In this document: positions 11,871 to 24,000 of the stretch, one piece after another
Numbering within the stretch: the stretch's first letter is position 1
Layout: every line of letters begins with the position of its first letter
Assembly: GCA_001599935.1 (NCBI GenBank)
Contig: BCIJ01000002.1
Span: forward strand, 766,783 to 830,782
Direction of reading: 5' to 3'
DNA: 64,000 bases
Origin: Holtermannia corniformis
Lineage: Eukaryota; Basidiomycota; Tremellomycetes; Holtermanniales
Position numbers and translations under genes: made by a program
The notes under the pieces: model-generated
Seen by the model: only the letters and a program-made list of their open reading frames with translations
What the model was told of the DNA's origin: nothing
Databases searched by the model: none

Positions 11871-14800
11871 ATGGAGACGTCGAGCTCGCGCGCGCCCGGA
11901 GCGGCGCTGACGACGTTTCCCAACCCCTTTGAAGACGAGCAGGAGCAAGGCTACCTTCCTGCACTGCTCTCCAAGGTCAAGAACACGTTCAATCCTGGCG
12001 TCGCTCAATCAAGCAGTGATGTAGCGTCGATCAGTACCGCGGGCGAGTCGCTGCATGCGCGACGGCAGTCTGGAGCGGGCCCTGCGCCGATCAGCACAGC
12101 CCAAGCAGAGGCGTCCCGTCAAACATCGGCCACCATCCCGACCTCACCCCGCCGACAACCTGTTCGCCCCTCGAAGCCGACCGTATCGTCCTATTCATCC
12201 ACTCAGTCGGTCTCTACCGTGTCTGTACCCGTGTCCACAAAGGTGCTACCGCCCAGCTTTTCGCGCAAGCTCGCACCGAAAGCTGCTGCTCCTCCGGTCG
12301 TGAGCATCACCCCGGTCGTGAGCATCAGCGATGTAGGCCGCACATCACTGGACGAAACGGTGTCAGGGCCATCGAAAGCGCCTATGCACGCCCATTTCGG
12401 TGCGAGCACGCCGATCCACACGAGCACAGGGCGGTTTCGCCGCCTGTCTGTGTCTACGCTACCTGAATCGCCATCGTCTGTATCTTTGTCAACCATGGCA
12501 GCGAACGCCGAGCTCAGCCAAAACTTTTCCTACGTCCCGGGCTTTCCTCTGGCCGACGATGCGCGCTCAATCAAAACATCCGGGTCGGCTAGGCGCAATG
12601 GGTCGGTGAGCAAGATCATTCGACGGTTGCGTGGCGAGGGTCTGAGGTGAGTCTCAAGGTTTGAGCCCAGTTGACCGGCAGCAAGCACTATTGGATGGCG
12701 GATGAAAACTGCAAAGAGTGCTACGATTGCAAGACGGTGAGTTTGTCATCAGCGAGCCCAGCTTACCATAGATCTTCACCACTTGGCGACGCAAACATCA
12801 CTGTCGTATCTGCGGCCAAGTCTTTTGCGGACGCTGCGCCGCCAATATCATCAAAGGCTATCGTTTCGGACACGAAGGCATGGTCCGCGTGTGCAATCTG
12901 TGCTTGCAGATTATGGACGAATACGACGACGACGACGACCGGCGCAGTGTGGCTTCGGCTACCACATCTCATTTCCCATCAACTGTTGGACCCGGTCTAC
13001 TCGAAACGTCGCCAGACCTCCCCTACGTCCAATCACCGTTCGCCGCGTCACAGCTGTTCACACGGCAATATGACCCTCTGAACTCGATTTCGGAGAGCAA
13101 TATGCGGCAGTGGGATTCCGATGGCGCTTCCCGGCCGGTGACGCCGGACGAGTATGGCGAGGCAGCAGACCCCGACGACACGTACGAGAGGCCGAACCCG
13201 GCGCCGTTTCGACGGGGCATGGTCGATGATGATCATCCAGGCCACACGGATGACGGGCGAGCTTCAGCGTATTCCGTCTCACCAGTGGACGACGATGGAG
13301 GCATCGATTTTGTCACCAAAGCGCGCCGAGCCAAGAGCTCTGAAGGAGATGTTGATAAGCGGGTGGAAGGTCCTGCCGTTGCGACCGTCGAGTTTCCCAA
13401 AGCGCCCGAGGCCGAGTCTCTTACCGCAAGCAGCGAACCCCGGAGGCGTCGCCAGTCTGGGATGAACCCTCCTCTGCCCGGACTCCGGACTCGGCTTTCC
13501 TCGCGATTATCGCAGAACAACTTGACGGCACTGCTTGACGAACCCGTTCGAGGCGATGGTCTGTGGCGGCGACGAGCCGATTCAGCGCTACAACGACCAG
13601 ACATCATCTCTGGCAACAGCTTCATGTACTTTCACCTCATCCTCCGGCAGGCTATTGAACGGGCCGGGCTCAGGAACCCGCAAGAGTGGGAGCGTGTGCT
13701 CAGTACGCTGCTGCTCAAAGTCTCGACGCACCTTCAGCCAAACGTCCGCGCAGGGGACTCGATCGACGTTAGGACCTATGTCAAGATCAAAAAGATCCCA
13801 GGCGGGAGAATCAGTGATTCCGAGTATGTCGACGGCATAGTCATCACGAAGAATGTCGCGCACAAGCAAATGGCACGGCACCTCGTTAATCCCCGCATCA
13901 TGGTGCTTACATTCCCGCTCGACTATCACCGTGTTGAGAACCAATTCATGTCGCTGGAGCCCTTGGTGACGCAGGAAAGGGACTACCTGCGTCTGCTCAC
14001 CAAGCGGGTGATCGATGTTCGACCCCACATCGTTCTCGTTGAGCGCTCCGCCTCACGGATCGCACTCGATTTCTTGCTCGATGCCAACATTGCCGTGGCG
14101 CGCAGTGTCAAGCCGTCTGCCATCCACCAAGTCGCGCGGTGCACCCAAGCCGACGTCATCGCGTCAATGGATCGCTTGGCCCTCGAACCACGTCTCGGCC
14201 GCTGCGCCGACTTTCGCATCCAGACATACGAACACGACCTGATCCCTGGCCGCCGCAAGACGTTTATGCGGTTCGAAGGCTGCCAGCGCGACTATGGGTG
14301 CACTCTCCTCCTTCGCGGCGGTGATCTCGAGACGTTAAGCAAAGTCAAGCGTGTTGCAGACTTTATGGCTTTTGTCGTCTACAATCTCAAGCTCGAAGTG
14401 TGCCTGTTCAACGACGAAGACAACATGCTGCCGCCTAAACCACAGTTACAGTCGCCATATCCGCCTGCTCACGCAGACCTCGCAGCGACTCCGCTGGAGC
14501 TTCCCGGTTCAAGCCCCGTGGTGACTTCATCGGAGCGCCAGGCAGAAATTGAAGCGGCCGATCGGCTATCAGAGGAAGTTCGAGCGTCACTCAAGCCCTA
14601 TCTCGAGACTGCACTGTCGGCGTCTGCATCTGTGGCTTTCCCCCCGCCTGCACCACTCGCCAAGATGGCAGAGCTGGATCGCGCGCTGGCCGATATGCGC
14701 CGGCGAAAAGACGAGGCCGAGGCAGCGCAGATTCTACGCGAGGAGCGCCGAGGCTCGACTTCGGCTGACGTGGACATTGTCGCGCCTGCTCTTCAGGTCT

Positions 14801-17800
14801 CCATACCGACCATCGCGGTCGACGGAGACATAGGTGCCACACCCACCTCGCAGAGTTCTACGCCCACGTCGCTCGCCACTTCGCCCGTCGCACAGGCTCC
14901 ACAAACGACTGCTCCATCTCGAGATGCCGGCAGAGACCCATACCGAGTCCTGCGCCAGCCCGAAGAAATCGCTCAGGAGTCGGCACTAGCCCAAACCACG
15001 CACGATCATGCCGAGCAGCTCAAGCTGTGGTCGTGGTACACGAAGCGCAACAAAGAAACACTCCGTCCAGAGGACTATCAGGGTATCGTCTACTTGTACT
15101 CGCTCGTGTGTGAAGGGGCCGACAAGCCGTGCGTTGGTCCCGAGCTACAATCGGTCAACTACTACCAAGCCGACGACTGCACCGTCGGTCAGTTTCTCGA
15201 GGCTCTCACGAACGATGCCGTCAAGCGCTGCCCAAGCAAAACCTGCGAAAGACTGCAGCTGTTTCACTTTCGTCTTTTGGTGCATGGCCAGACTCGTCTG
15301 CAGATTGCCATGGACCAATTCGCCTGCCCATCACCCGGCCACGAAGACAAGATCATCACCTGGAGCTACTGCCGTATCTGCGCGACGCCATCACCAACCG
15401 CTATTCTACGTGACGAAACGTGGAAGCTGTCATGGGGTGTCTACCTTGAGCATTGCTTTTACCCTCCAATGGCCCGAGCCGGCTTTGCATGCCCGCACGA
15501 TGCTTATCGCGATCAGATCCGCTACTTTGCGCACCGCAATCTCGCCATACGCATTCATAATGAGGAGATTGATCTCTACGAGACTGTCCGCCCGTCCATC
15601 ACGTTACAGATCCGACCGGCAATCAAGGTGTCGCTCAAGAATCAAGAGTATGAGTATGCGCTGGCACGCAACGCCGCATACTTTGATTCAGTCCTTTTCC
15701 GACTTCGTATGTTCGACTATGATGTGGTGCAGCCAGATCGGGTGAGTGAGAGTCTGTGAGCGTTCACGGCTGACGTGCAGGTTGTTCAACTTCGCGGGCT
15801 GCTTGAAGACCTCCTCACGCGCGCTGTCAAAGACCGCGAGGAGCTGACTTCCCTCCTGAATCGAACTTACAAGCTGACACCAATGACCGATACGTTGGCA
15901 CTGAACATTGTGCTGCGCGCGATGCAGGACAAGGTCGTGCAATGGGAGTGAGTAGCTTGCATGTCGCAAACACTGGTTGACCAGGTAGCAACGACTTTGC
16001 CGACATCGAGCGGACCTTTTTGCCAAATGAGAAGGACATTCGTCGAAGTGGGTCTCGTGCTCTGCTATGTATAGCTGACGACTCAGTGACCGCAACTCAC
16101 CTCAAGCGGCTCTTTGCAAACCAAGACGTCTTTGGCACAATGGACCGCAACTTGACCAACCTGACCGTCTCCGAGGTCGACGAAAAGGAAGTGCGCAGTG
16201 TCGAAGAGACGGCCTCATCTAGCGAAGCTCCGACGCCCGCCTTGACAGGCTCGGAAAAGACTGAAGACGAGGAAGTGACCTTGCCCAAACTCGATCTCGA
16301 TCTCAACATTCAGTCAGAGGATGGCGTAACACCGTTGGCAGAGGTGGTGCGGTCCCCACTAAGCCGACGGCCGACCAACTACGACAGCGATTCGACGATA
16401 TCTGCCATCCGTAAATCCCCTGGCCAAGGCTACGTTGCCTCACCCGAGTTGCGTGACGCAAGCACCAGTGGGATCGATAGCGATGTCCATGGCTTCATCT
16501 CGAGATTACCAAAGAGATCAAAGCCTGCACCGAGGTAGGTCGGGCTTCAAAGGCAAAGATGTTCACACTCGCAGCATTGCAGATCTCGTCAAGCGATTCC
16601 AAGAACAGGTCAGCGCCCAAGATGGCTCACCGTCGCCTGAATCGCAAACGCGAGGGTCTCGACCTACATCCCCTGCATATGATCGCTATCATAGCGCTCG
16701 GAGTGAAGCGTCGGAAAGCGAACAGGAGCGGCAGTTCCGGCCTCGACTTCGCCGTGGAAGGACTGAACAAGGGGTGACACGGCGGGACAGTGTTCGTGCA
16801 AACATTCTCTCCGACGACAACAGTTATGCTCGCAATGCTTCCCGCCTAAATACCCCGTCGCTGAGCCGGCGATCGTCGCAAAAGACTGCCTCGACGACCC
16901 AGCAAGCTGAAGAGGCCAGTCCTAGTCGACTACGGCCGCCAATGCACCGCGCAGCATCCAACCCAACTGTCCCAAAGCGTGCGCAGACGCCAGCCCCCGC
17001 AGCCTTCGGCGCGGTCGGTCCAGCCGAAACTCGTCAACGGGTAGCCGGCAAAGGCAAGACGCCGCTGCGTGGGCTAGGCTTGTCTGAAACCGTAGCGCGG
17101 ACACCGTCGTCTGTACGGGGGCGCCGAGGCCAAGCATCGGGATTGACAGGCAGCCGAGTTTCGTCGATCGCTCGCCACTTTGATCGCTTGTCTCGCGAAG
17201 CCGAGCGCGACCGCCAGAAGCGCATCTCCGTGGCCCGAGGCAAACGTGCTCGACCCGTCGGCGTGACCAAAGCAAAAGTCCAAGTGTTTGACAATCTGCG
17301 CGACGCCTTCAGGGACGAGTTTGACACCGACTCGTCTGAAGCCGACAACGAAGAGGACGATGACAATGACGGAGAGGGAGAGAGCGATGACTCGGCCGAT
17401 CGCAATCGCAAACGGCGCAAGTCGGTCTCACCGACAAAGCCATCCCCCAAGCGCGCGGCCGAGCCGGCAGACGTACCGGCGCCGGTTGGCAGCACACTTG
17501 CTACAGCCCAGGCTATGGTGTCGCCGCCTCCGCCAGAGCCGCTGTCCGTCTCGACCTCGTTCTCTTCGATGCCCGAGTCTCTTGCTCCATCCGAGGCACC
17601 ATCTGAAGTATCGCTTCGTGAGCGTCTACAAATCGAGCTCCCGCCATTCGACACCAGCGTGCCGCTCACGAGCATTCCCGTCACTCCGCAACTTTCCGCC
17701 GAAAACCCCGAGTCGCGAGTAACCATGTCGCAAATGTCCGAAAGCGAAATGAGCTCGGGCGGCCCGGAACGCTCTTCCATCCTCAAGACGTTGTCTGGTC

Positions 17801-19480
17801 TCTGGGCGTACAGAACGGGCGAGTTCACGCCGCTCGAATACCCTCTGTAGGTCTCCTCTATGGCAAATCAAGCTGACAGCGACAGGTCCGCGGCGGAACA
17901 CGTCTTTGCCGACTCGCGCATTATCATTCGCGAGGATGAACCGACGAGCATCATTGCCTTTACTCTCAGCTCTCGCACACACCGTGATAAGCTACGCAAC
18001 GTTGCGCACCAGCAGCGCACTGCCAAGAAGGCTGAAGACTTTATGCCCGATGACTCGGTCACAGATCGAAGTTCAGCATGGGACGTCGTGTCACTCGACG
18101 AAGCCGTTGAAGCTGAAGAAATGTCCCGCCGCGACGCTGGCACCCACTTGAAATACGGTCGGTGATGCGGAATATGGATGCCTCATACTGACTTTTCAGA
18201 CTTTGAGAGCGGCTCGTCCACCATCTTCTGCCGGGTATTCTTTGCCGAGCAGTTTGCTGCTCTGCGACAAGCTTGCGGTTGCGAAGACAGCTTTATCGAA
18301 TCGTTGGCGCGATGCGTCAAATGGGACTCATCCGGTGGCAAATCGGGCTCGGCGTTTTTGAAGACCAAGGGTGGGTTTTTTCTCTACGCGCCCAGAGCTG
18401 ACGCTCCCAGACGACCGCTTCATTGCCAAAGAGGTCTCGCGGCTGGAGATGGATGCCTTGACCAAGTTTGCGCCATCCTACTTTGAGTACACGCGCAAAG
18501 CGGTGTCTGGTAACGTGAGTATCTAATTGCTCTAGACAGCACTGACCAAACCAGCGGCCGACGGTACTCGCCAAAGTCTACGGCTTTTTTAAGATAGGCT
18601 ACCGCAACGCAACGACTGGACGCGCCATGCGGATGAATGTCTTGATCATGGAGAACCTTTTCTACGAACGACGATTTGCCAAGGTGCGCATGCCCCGGGC
18701 GTTTGATCGCAACTAACGCATGCAGATCTATGACCTGAAAGGCAGCACTCGCAATCGGCTGGTGCAAGCGACAGGCCGCGTCAATGAGGTCTTGTGCGTA
18801 TCGTGGTCGGCATCGGTGCGATACTGACGACGCAGGCTGGACGAGAACCTGATGGAGAGCAAGTCTGCCTTATGAATGTAGGTATGCATGCTAACCCAAC
18901 CAGTTGCCAATCGCCATCCGCTGTACATGCGCGACCATTCAAAGCGCATCCTCCGAACGGCGCTGTTCAACGACAGTACGTCTCTTGCCGCGGGTCTTAG
19001 ACTTGTCCGTGTTGATCTGTCACAGCTCTGTTCCTGTCCAACCTCAACGTCATGGACTACTCGCTCGTAGTCGGCGTAGACACCGAACGGCGGGAATTGG
19101 TGGTCGGAATCGTTGATTATATCCGGACATTTACCTGGTCAGTCTACCCTAATTCTCACGGCCGTGGCTGACATCACGTAGGGACAAAAAGCTCGAGTCC
19201 TGGGTCAAGGACACGGCGTTCCTCGGTGGGGCCGGCAAAGGCGAACCCACCATCGTCACGCCCAAGCAGTGTGCGTCTACGCTTGCTCCTACTCTGGAGG
19301 AATGAGATCTGACTACGCACAGACAAAGCTCGGTTCCGCGCCGCAATGGAGAAAAACTACTTTCAGAGTGTACCCGATCGCTGGACCAAGCTCGGCGCGG
19401 ATGCCGAAGCGACAGCCGAGGACGCAGATGGGGTACCGGTCGTCAATGGTGCTGTAGCGAACGGTGCTGGTAAAGCGTGA
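11871..19480 (+). CDS. FAB1: 1-phosphatidylinositol-3-phosphate 5-kinase (Fab1/PIKfyve)
   Basis: Makes PI(3,5)P2 on the vacuole/endosome. Seventeen exons from 11871-12646 to 19323-19480 give 2314 aa, typical for Fab1. The FYVE zinc finger is at about aa 262-320 (RRKHHCR, CNLCLQ), split by two 35-nt introns. The Cpn60/TCP1-like domain follows at about aa 550-800, then the CCR region (about aa 1030-1250), a long disordered acidic linker, and the PIP-kinase domain (about aa 1916-2314; [34 protein letters not shown]). Exons 3 (12772-15741) and 7 (16575-17846) are large. Intron 18859-18903 is GC-AG: only that donor keeps LLDENLME joined in phase to [13 protein letters not shown]. Intron 16048-16086 is in frame and stop-free. 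The gene converges on the SDR gene. Confidence 0.96.
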
Positions 19481-19595
19481 GAGCAACTGTCCATCACCAT
19501 ATCGTCTGCGATTCGCAAGATCTTTGTATTCTATGAGCCTGTCACGACATGTGCTGTGATGCCATCTAGAAGATTGTATAGCCTGTGGTGTCGAG

Positions 19596-20818
19596 TCAGT
19601 CTCGTGTGTCGCATGGATGGATGAACAGACCGCCGTCAAGGACAATGTCACTGCCGGTCATAAAGGTTGAGCTGTGCTGAGAGCACAGCAGCGTGAGTGT
19701 CTTGCCGACCTCGGATGCTTGGGCAAAGCTGAGTGTGGCGCGTTAGGTGTTTATGTCTTTGTCTACCCAATACGAACCGCCCAACCGGCGTCTTGTCAGC
19801 CCACGTCTTGACCCAGTCGGCACCTTCGCCCGGAGGTGGATGGCTAATCATGTCTGTCGCAACGTATCTGTGGCTTGGTCAGCCCGGAGGGTTGCAATCT
19901 GAGCCTACTCACCCGGGCGAGATCATGTTGAGCGTCACACCATACTTGGCCCATTCGCCCGCCAGACTCTAGAGGATTTCAGAAACGGCACTTGAACCAC
20001 CAGATGACCGACCTTGCCCAACATGGTCAAGCCCGCTTTCGAGGCATTGTACGCCGCCTGCCTCTGCGGCAGCATTGCGACGAGTGCTGAGATGGACGAC
20101 ACGAAGACGATTCGCTTCGAGAGCTTGTTCTCCTGAGCTGGTGCTGGGGGCAAATCGGTAACGTCTGCACCGGCAGGTGGGGCAGTGGGCAACCCCAGCC
20201 AGTGGCGCACGAGGGCTCGAGATAGATAGTACGGGCCGAACGTGTTGACTGCAAAGATGTTCTGGAGCTCCTCTATCGTACATGGCGTCAACTTTGGGAC
20301 TGACAGAAGTCACGGGGTAGAATCAAGGGTCCAGGGATGATACGTACCGTCGGACATGTCGGTTGCGTCGCGCCACAGCGCGATGCCTGGGTGTCTTAGC
20401 CCAGGCAGACCGGTGGTTGACTAGATGCAGCAGCTCACCTGCATTGCATATCGCGATGTCGACTTGACCGACGTCCTGAGCGACACGGTCGACGAGGTCG
20501 TTGACTTGAGCGCTGTCTTGTGCCGCGCACTTGTACGAGTGCACGGGAACGTTGAACTCTTTGGAGATGGCGGCGGCTTGCTCTGCGGGATCTGACGATG
20601 TGTAGGTGATGACCAGCGTTGCCCCGGCTGGTGCCAACTTCTCAGTCCATCACATGCCAAGCTCGAGACACCGACAGACCTTCGGCGAAAGCACGGGTGA
20701 TTGCTAGACCGATGCCACGGCCGCCACCTGCATTTTCAGCTCGGCAATCCCCACACCGTCTAGCGGTCCACCTGCCTGTGATGAGCACAATCTTGTCCTT
20801 GTAGTCGATCGTCAACAT
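19596..20818 (-). CDS. Short-chain dehydrogenase/reductase
   Basis: Eight exons (20776-20818, 20680-20727, 20439-20627, 20348-20386, 20013-20299, 19913-19968, 19778-19867, 19596-19728) give 294 aa. It has the classical SDR layout: nucleotide-binding TGGGRGIG, NAG, a catalytic Ser in FVSSISA, YNASK as the Tyr-Lys pair, and a C-terminal DIVLDGGL. Substrate is not evident; the middle and C-terminus recall fungal sorbose reductase/mannitol dehydrogenase-like SDRs, which would make it a cytosolic NADP(H) sugar-alcohol enzyme, but this is only a family-level guess. The first intron (20728-20775) must be GC-AG to produce the glycine motif. Its start lies 189 bp from the RPA190 start, divergent. Confidence 0.9.
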
Positions 20819-21007
20819 GGTCGTTGGTGCACGCGGGGCGTCCGCCAACTCGGGCCGAACTCTGCCAAGTGGAGGTTCCACATGGTCGCCACGTGGCACG
20901 CCGATCCACGGTGCCACATTCAACATTACCGCTCACTTTTTCCTACAACGTCGGCTTGACATTGCTATCCTTTACAGACTGCACGCGATCAGGCCGAGAG
21001 CGCCAGC

Positions 21008-24000
21008 ATGGACATCTCCCATGCGCTCCCGACACAGGTCGAGTCGCTCTCGTTCTCGTTCCTGTCGTCGCAGGACGTGAGGAGCATCTCGGTCGCTCAA
21101 ATCACCAACCCGCTCTTGCTCGATAATCTCAACCTGCCAACTAAGCAGGGTCTGTACGACCCCAAACTCGGGCCGATGGGCAAAGCGGACATGTGCGTAG
21201 TCTGGTGGTTGAGTCTGCGCTGACGGAATAGATGTGAGACTTGTCATTTAAACTACTTCAACTGCCCAGGTCACTTTGGGCACATTGAACTCCCGGCGCC
21301 AGTGTATCACCCGCTGTTCATGAACGAGGCGTACAAGTTGCTGCGGTCGGTATGTCTGTTCTGCCACAGCTTCAAGATGTCAGACATTCTCGTGAGTCCC
21401 TCGTATGCTCGCCGCGCTGCTGACACGCACAGCTGCGGAAATTCATTGGGCGGCTGCAACTTCTCGACGCCGGTCTGCTTGACGAGGCGATGCGGCTCAA
21501 GGACATTGAGCCACGAAAAGATGTCTCGTCGGGTGGCGGCGAGGATGAGGACGAGGATGTCGATGCCGTGCCAAAAGAGACCGAGGCCGAGTTTGTGGCT
21601 CGTATCGAGGCCTACGTGCAGCACTGCTTGAAGCGCGCACAGGGCAGCAGAGACGCCTACAAGGACGGGCTGGTGTACCAAGAGCGCAAGACGACGCTGC
21701 ACCAGTTTATCATGACCAACGTCAACAAGTGCAAGCACTGTTCAGCGTGAGTTTCTACAACGCTTTAGGCATAGCTGCTCACACCTACTAGGACAGGCTA
21801 CACGTTCCGCAAGGAAAAGTCGGCCAAGATTATCGAGTACGACCTAAGTGCCAAGCACAAGCTGGCGCACACGATGGCCAACATCCGGCGGCCGGATGTA
21901 TTGCGGTCGGGGGCGGCACTGTTGAAAAAGGCGCAAAAGGCCCGCGCCGAGGCTGAAGTCGATGAGGGCTATGCCCGTGGGAGCGAGTCGGAAGCGGAAG
22001 AAGACGCAGTCGATCACGACTCGACAGAGGAAGAGGTTGAAGAGGTTGAAGACGAAGACGAGGGTACGGGCGAGCGTGTCGTCGCGCGGACCGCCAGCGG
22101 CAAGGAAAAAGGCAGCAGAGGGCGAAACGAGCGCGTCGTGACGCCCGACGAGGTCCGCGCGCACCTTCAGCTCGTGTTCGCCAAAGAGCCCGTCATCTGC
22201 CAGCTCTTGTACGGACGGCACGGAACGCCCGAAGGCGAGGCCGCACCTCAAGTCAAGGTCGACCCCGGCATGTTCTTCATGGACGTCGTGCCCGTCCCAC
22301 CCACACGGTTCCGACCCGCCTCGATGCTCGGCGACGAACTGTTTGAAAACTCGCAAAACTCGCTCCTCACGGCCGTCATCAAGACGTGTGAGCGCATCCG
22401 AGACCTCAACGTACGCCTGGTGGATCAAGCACGCGCAGCGAGGGGCGAGCTCGTCCTCGATGCGATTGCCAAGGCTGATGAGGGCACGACGTTTGTGCGC
22501 TTGCTGGAAGCCTTGATCCAGCTCCAACACGATGTCAACTCGTTCATGGACTCGTCCAAGAACCCAACGATCATGCGCGGAGGCAAGCTCCCGCCGCAGG
22601 GCGTCAAGCAGGTGTTGGAGAAGAAGGAGGGTTTGTTCCGCAAGCACATGATGGCAAGTCGCAAGTGATGATTGACAGCCGCTGACTCTGCACAGGGCAA
22701 GCGCGTCAATCACGCCGCGCGTTCAGTCATCTCGCCCGATATCAACATTGAGACGAACGAGATTGGGATCCCGCCAGTGTTTGCACGCAAGCTCACGTAC
22801 CCCGAGCCCGTAACCCAGCACAACATTGCGGCCATGCGCCAGCTCGTCATCAACGGTCCTAAAGGCTACCCGGGCGCATCAATGGTTCAGAACGAGGATG
22901 GAACCCAGATCTCGTTGGAGAAGGCTAGCCTTGAGCAGCGTACGGCCATCGCCAACCAGCTGTTGACGCCGCATGATGGGATTGCAGCTGGATCGCTGAG
23001 TGCGGGACCAACGACGAGGACGACGGCGGTGAACAAGAAGGTGTTTCGTCATATCCGTGATGGCGATATTGTCATCTTGAACCGACAGCCGACACTGCAC
23101 AAGCCGTCAATGATGGCGCACAAGGCTCGGATCCTGCTCGGCGAGAAGACGATCCGCATGCACTATGCCAACTGCAACTCGTACAATGGTGGGTGGTGTG
23201 TAGATGATAGAGTGACCGCTGACAATCTCCAGCTGATTTCGACGGCGATGGTGCGCTTGCTGATGATCGAAAAGACCAAACTGACCTGCACAGAGATGAA
23301 CATTCACTTTCCGCAAAACGAGGTCGCGCGCGCCGAAGCGCAAATGATTGCCAACACCGACAACCAGTACCTCGTGCCGACGTCGGGTAACCCACTTCGT
23401 GGTCTCATCCAGGATCACGTCGTTGCCGGTGTGTGGATGTGCAACAAGTCGACCTTTTTCACGCGCGAAGAGTACTTTCAGTTGATCTATGGTGCACTTC
23501 GAACTGAGAACAACTATACGGGCGAGGGTCGGATCAAGACTTTGGCGCCCGCAATCTGGAAGCCGAGGCCGCTGTGGACGGGCAAGCAGGTGGTGGGTAG
23601 CCTCGGCTACAAATAGCATCGCTAACGATACAGATGTCGACTATCATGCACAACCTTACCCCCAGCAACGCCAAGGGCTTGAACCTGATCTCCAAGAACA
23701 AAATCGACAACAAGCTCTGGGGCCGCGATGGCAGTGTCGACGCCAACATGTCCGAGGAGAATGTGATCTTTCTCGACGGCCACCTCGTCTGCGGTGTTCT
23801 CGACAAGTCGCAATACGGTGCTTCGGCGTTTGGTCTTGTCCACTCGGTTCATGAACTATATGGGCCTGAGACTGCCGGGCGTTTGCTAGGCGTTCTCAGT
23901 CGGCTGTTGACAAAATACCTGCAACACCGCGCTTTCACCTGTCGGATGGACGATTTGATCCTGACGGCTGAAGGCGAGCGGATCCGCAAGCAGATCCTCG

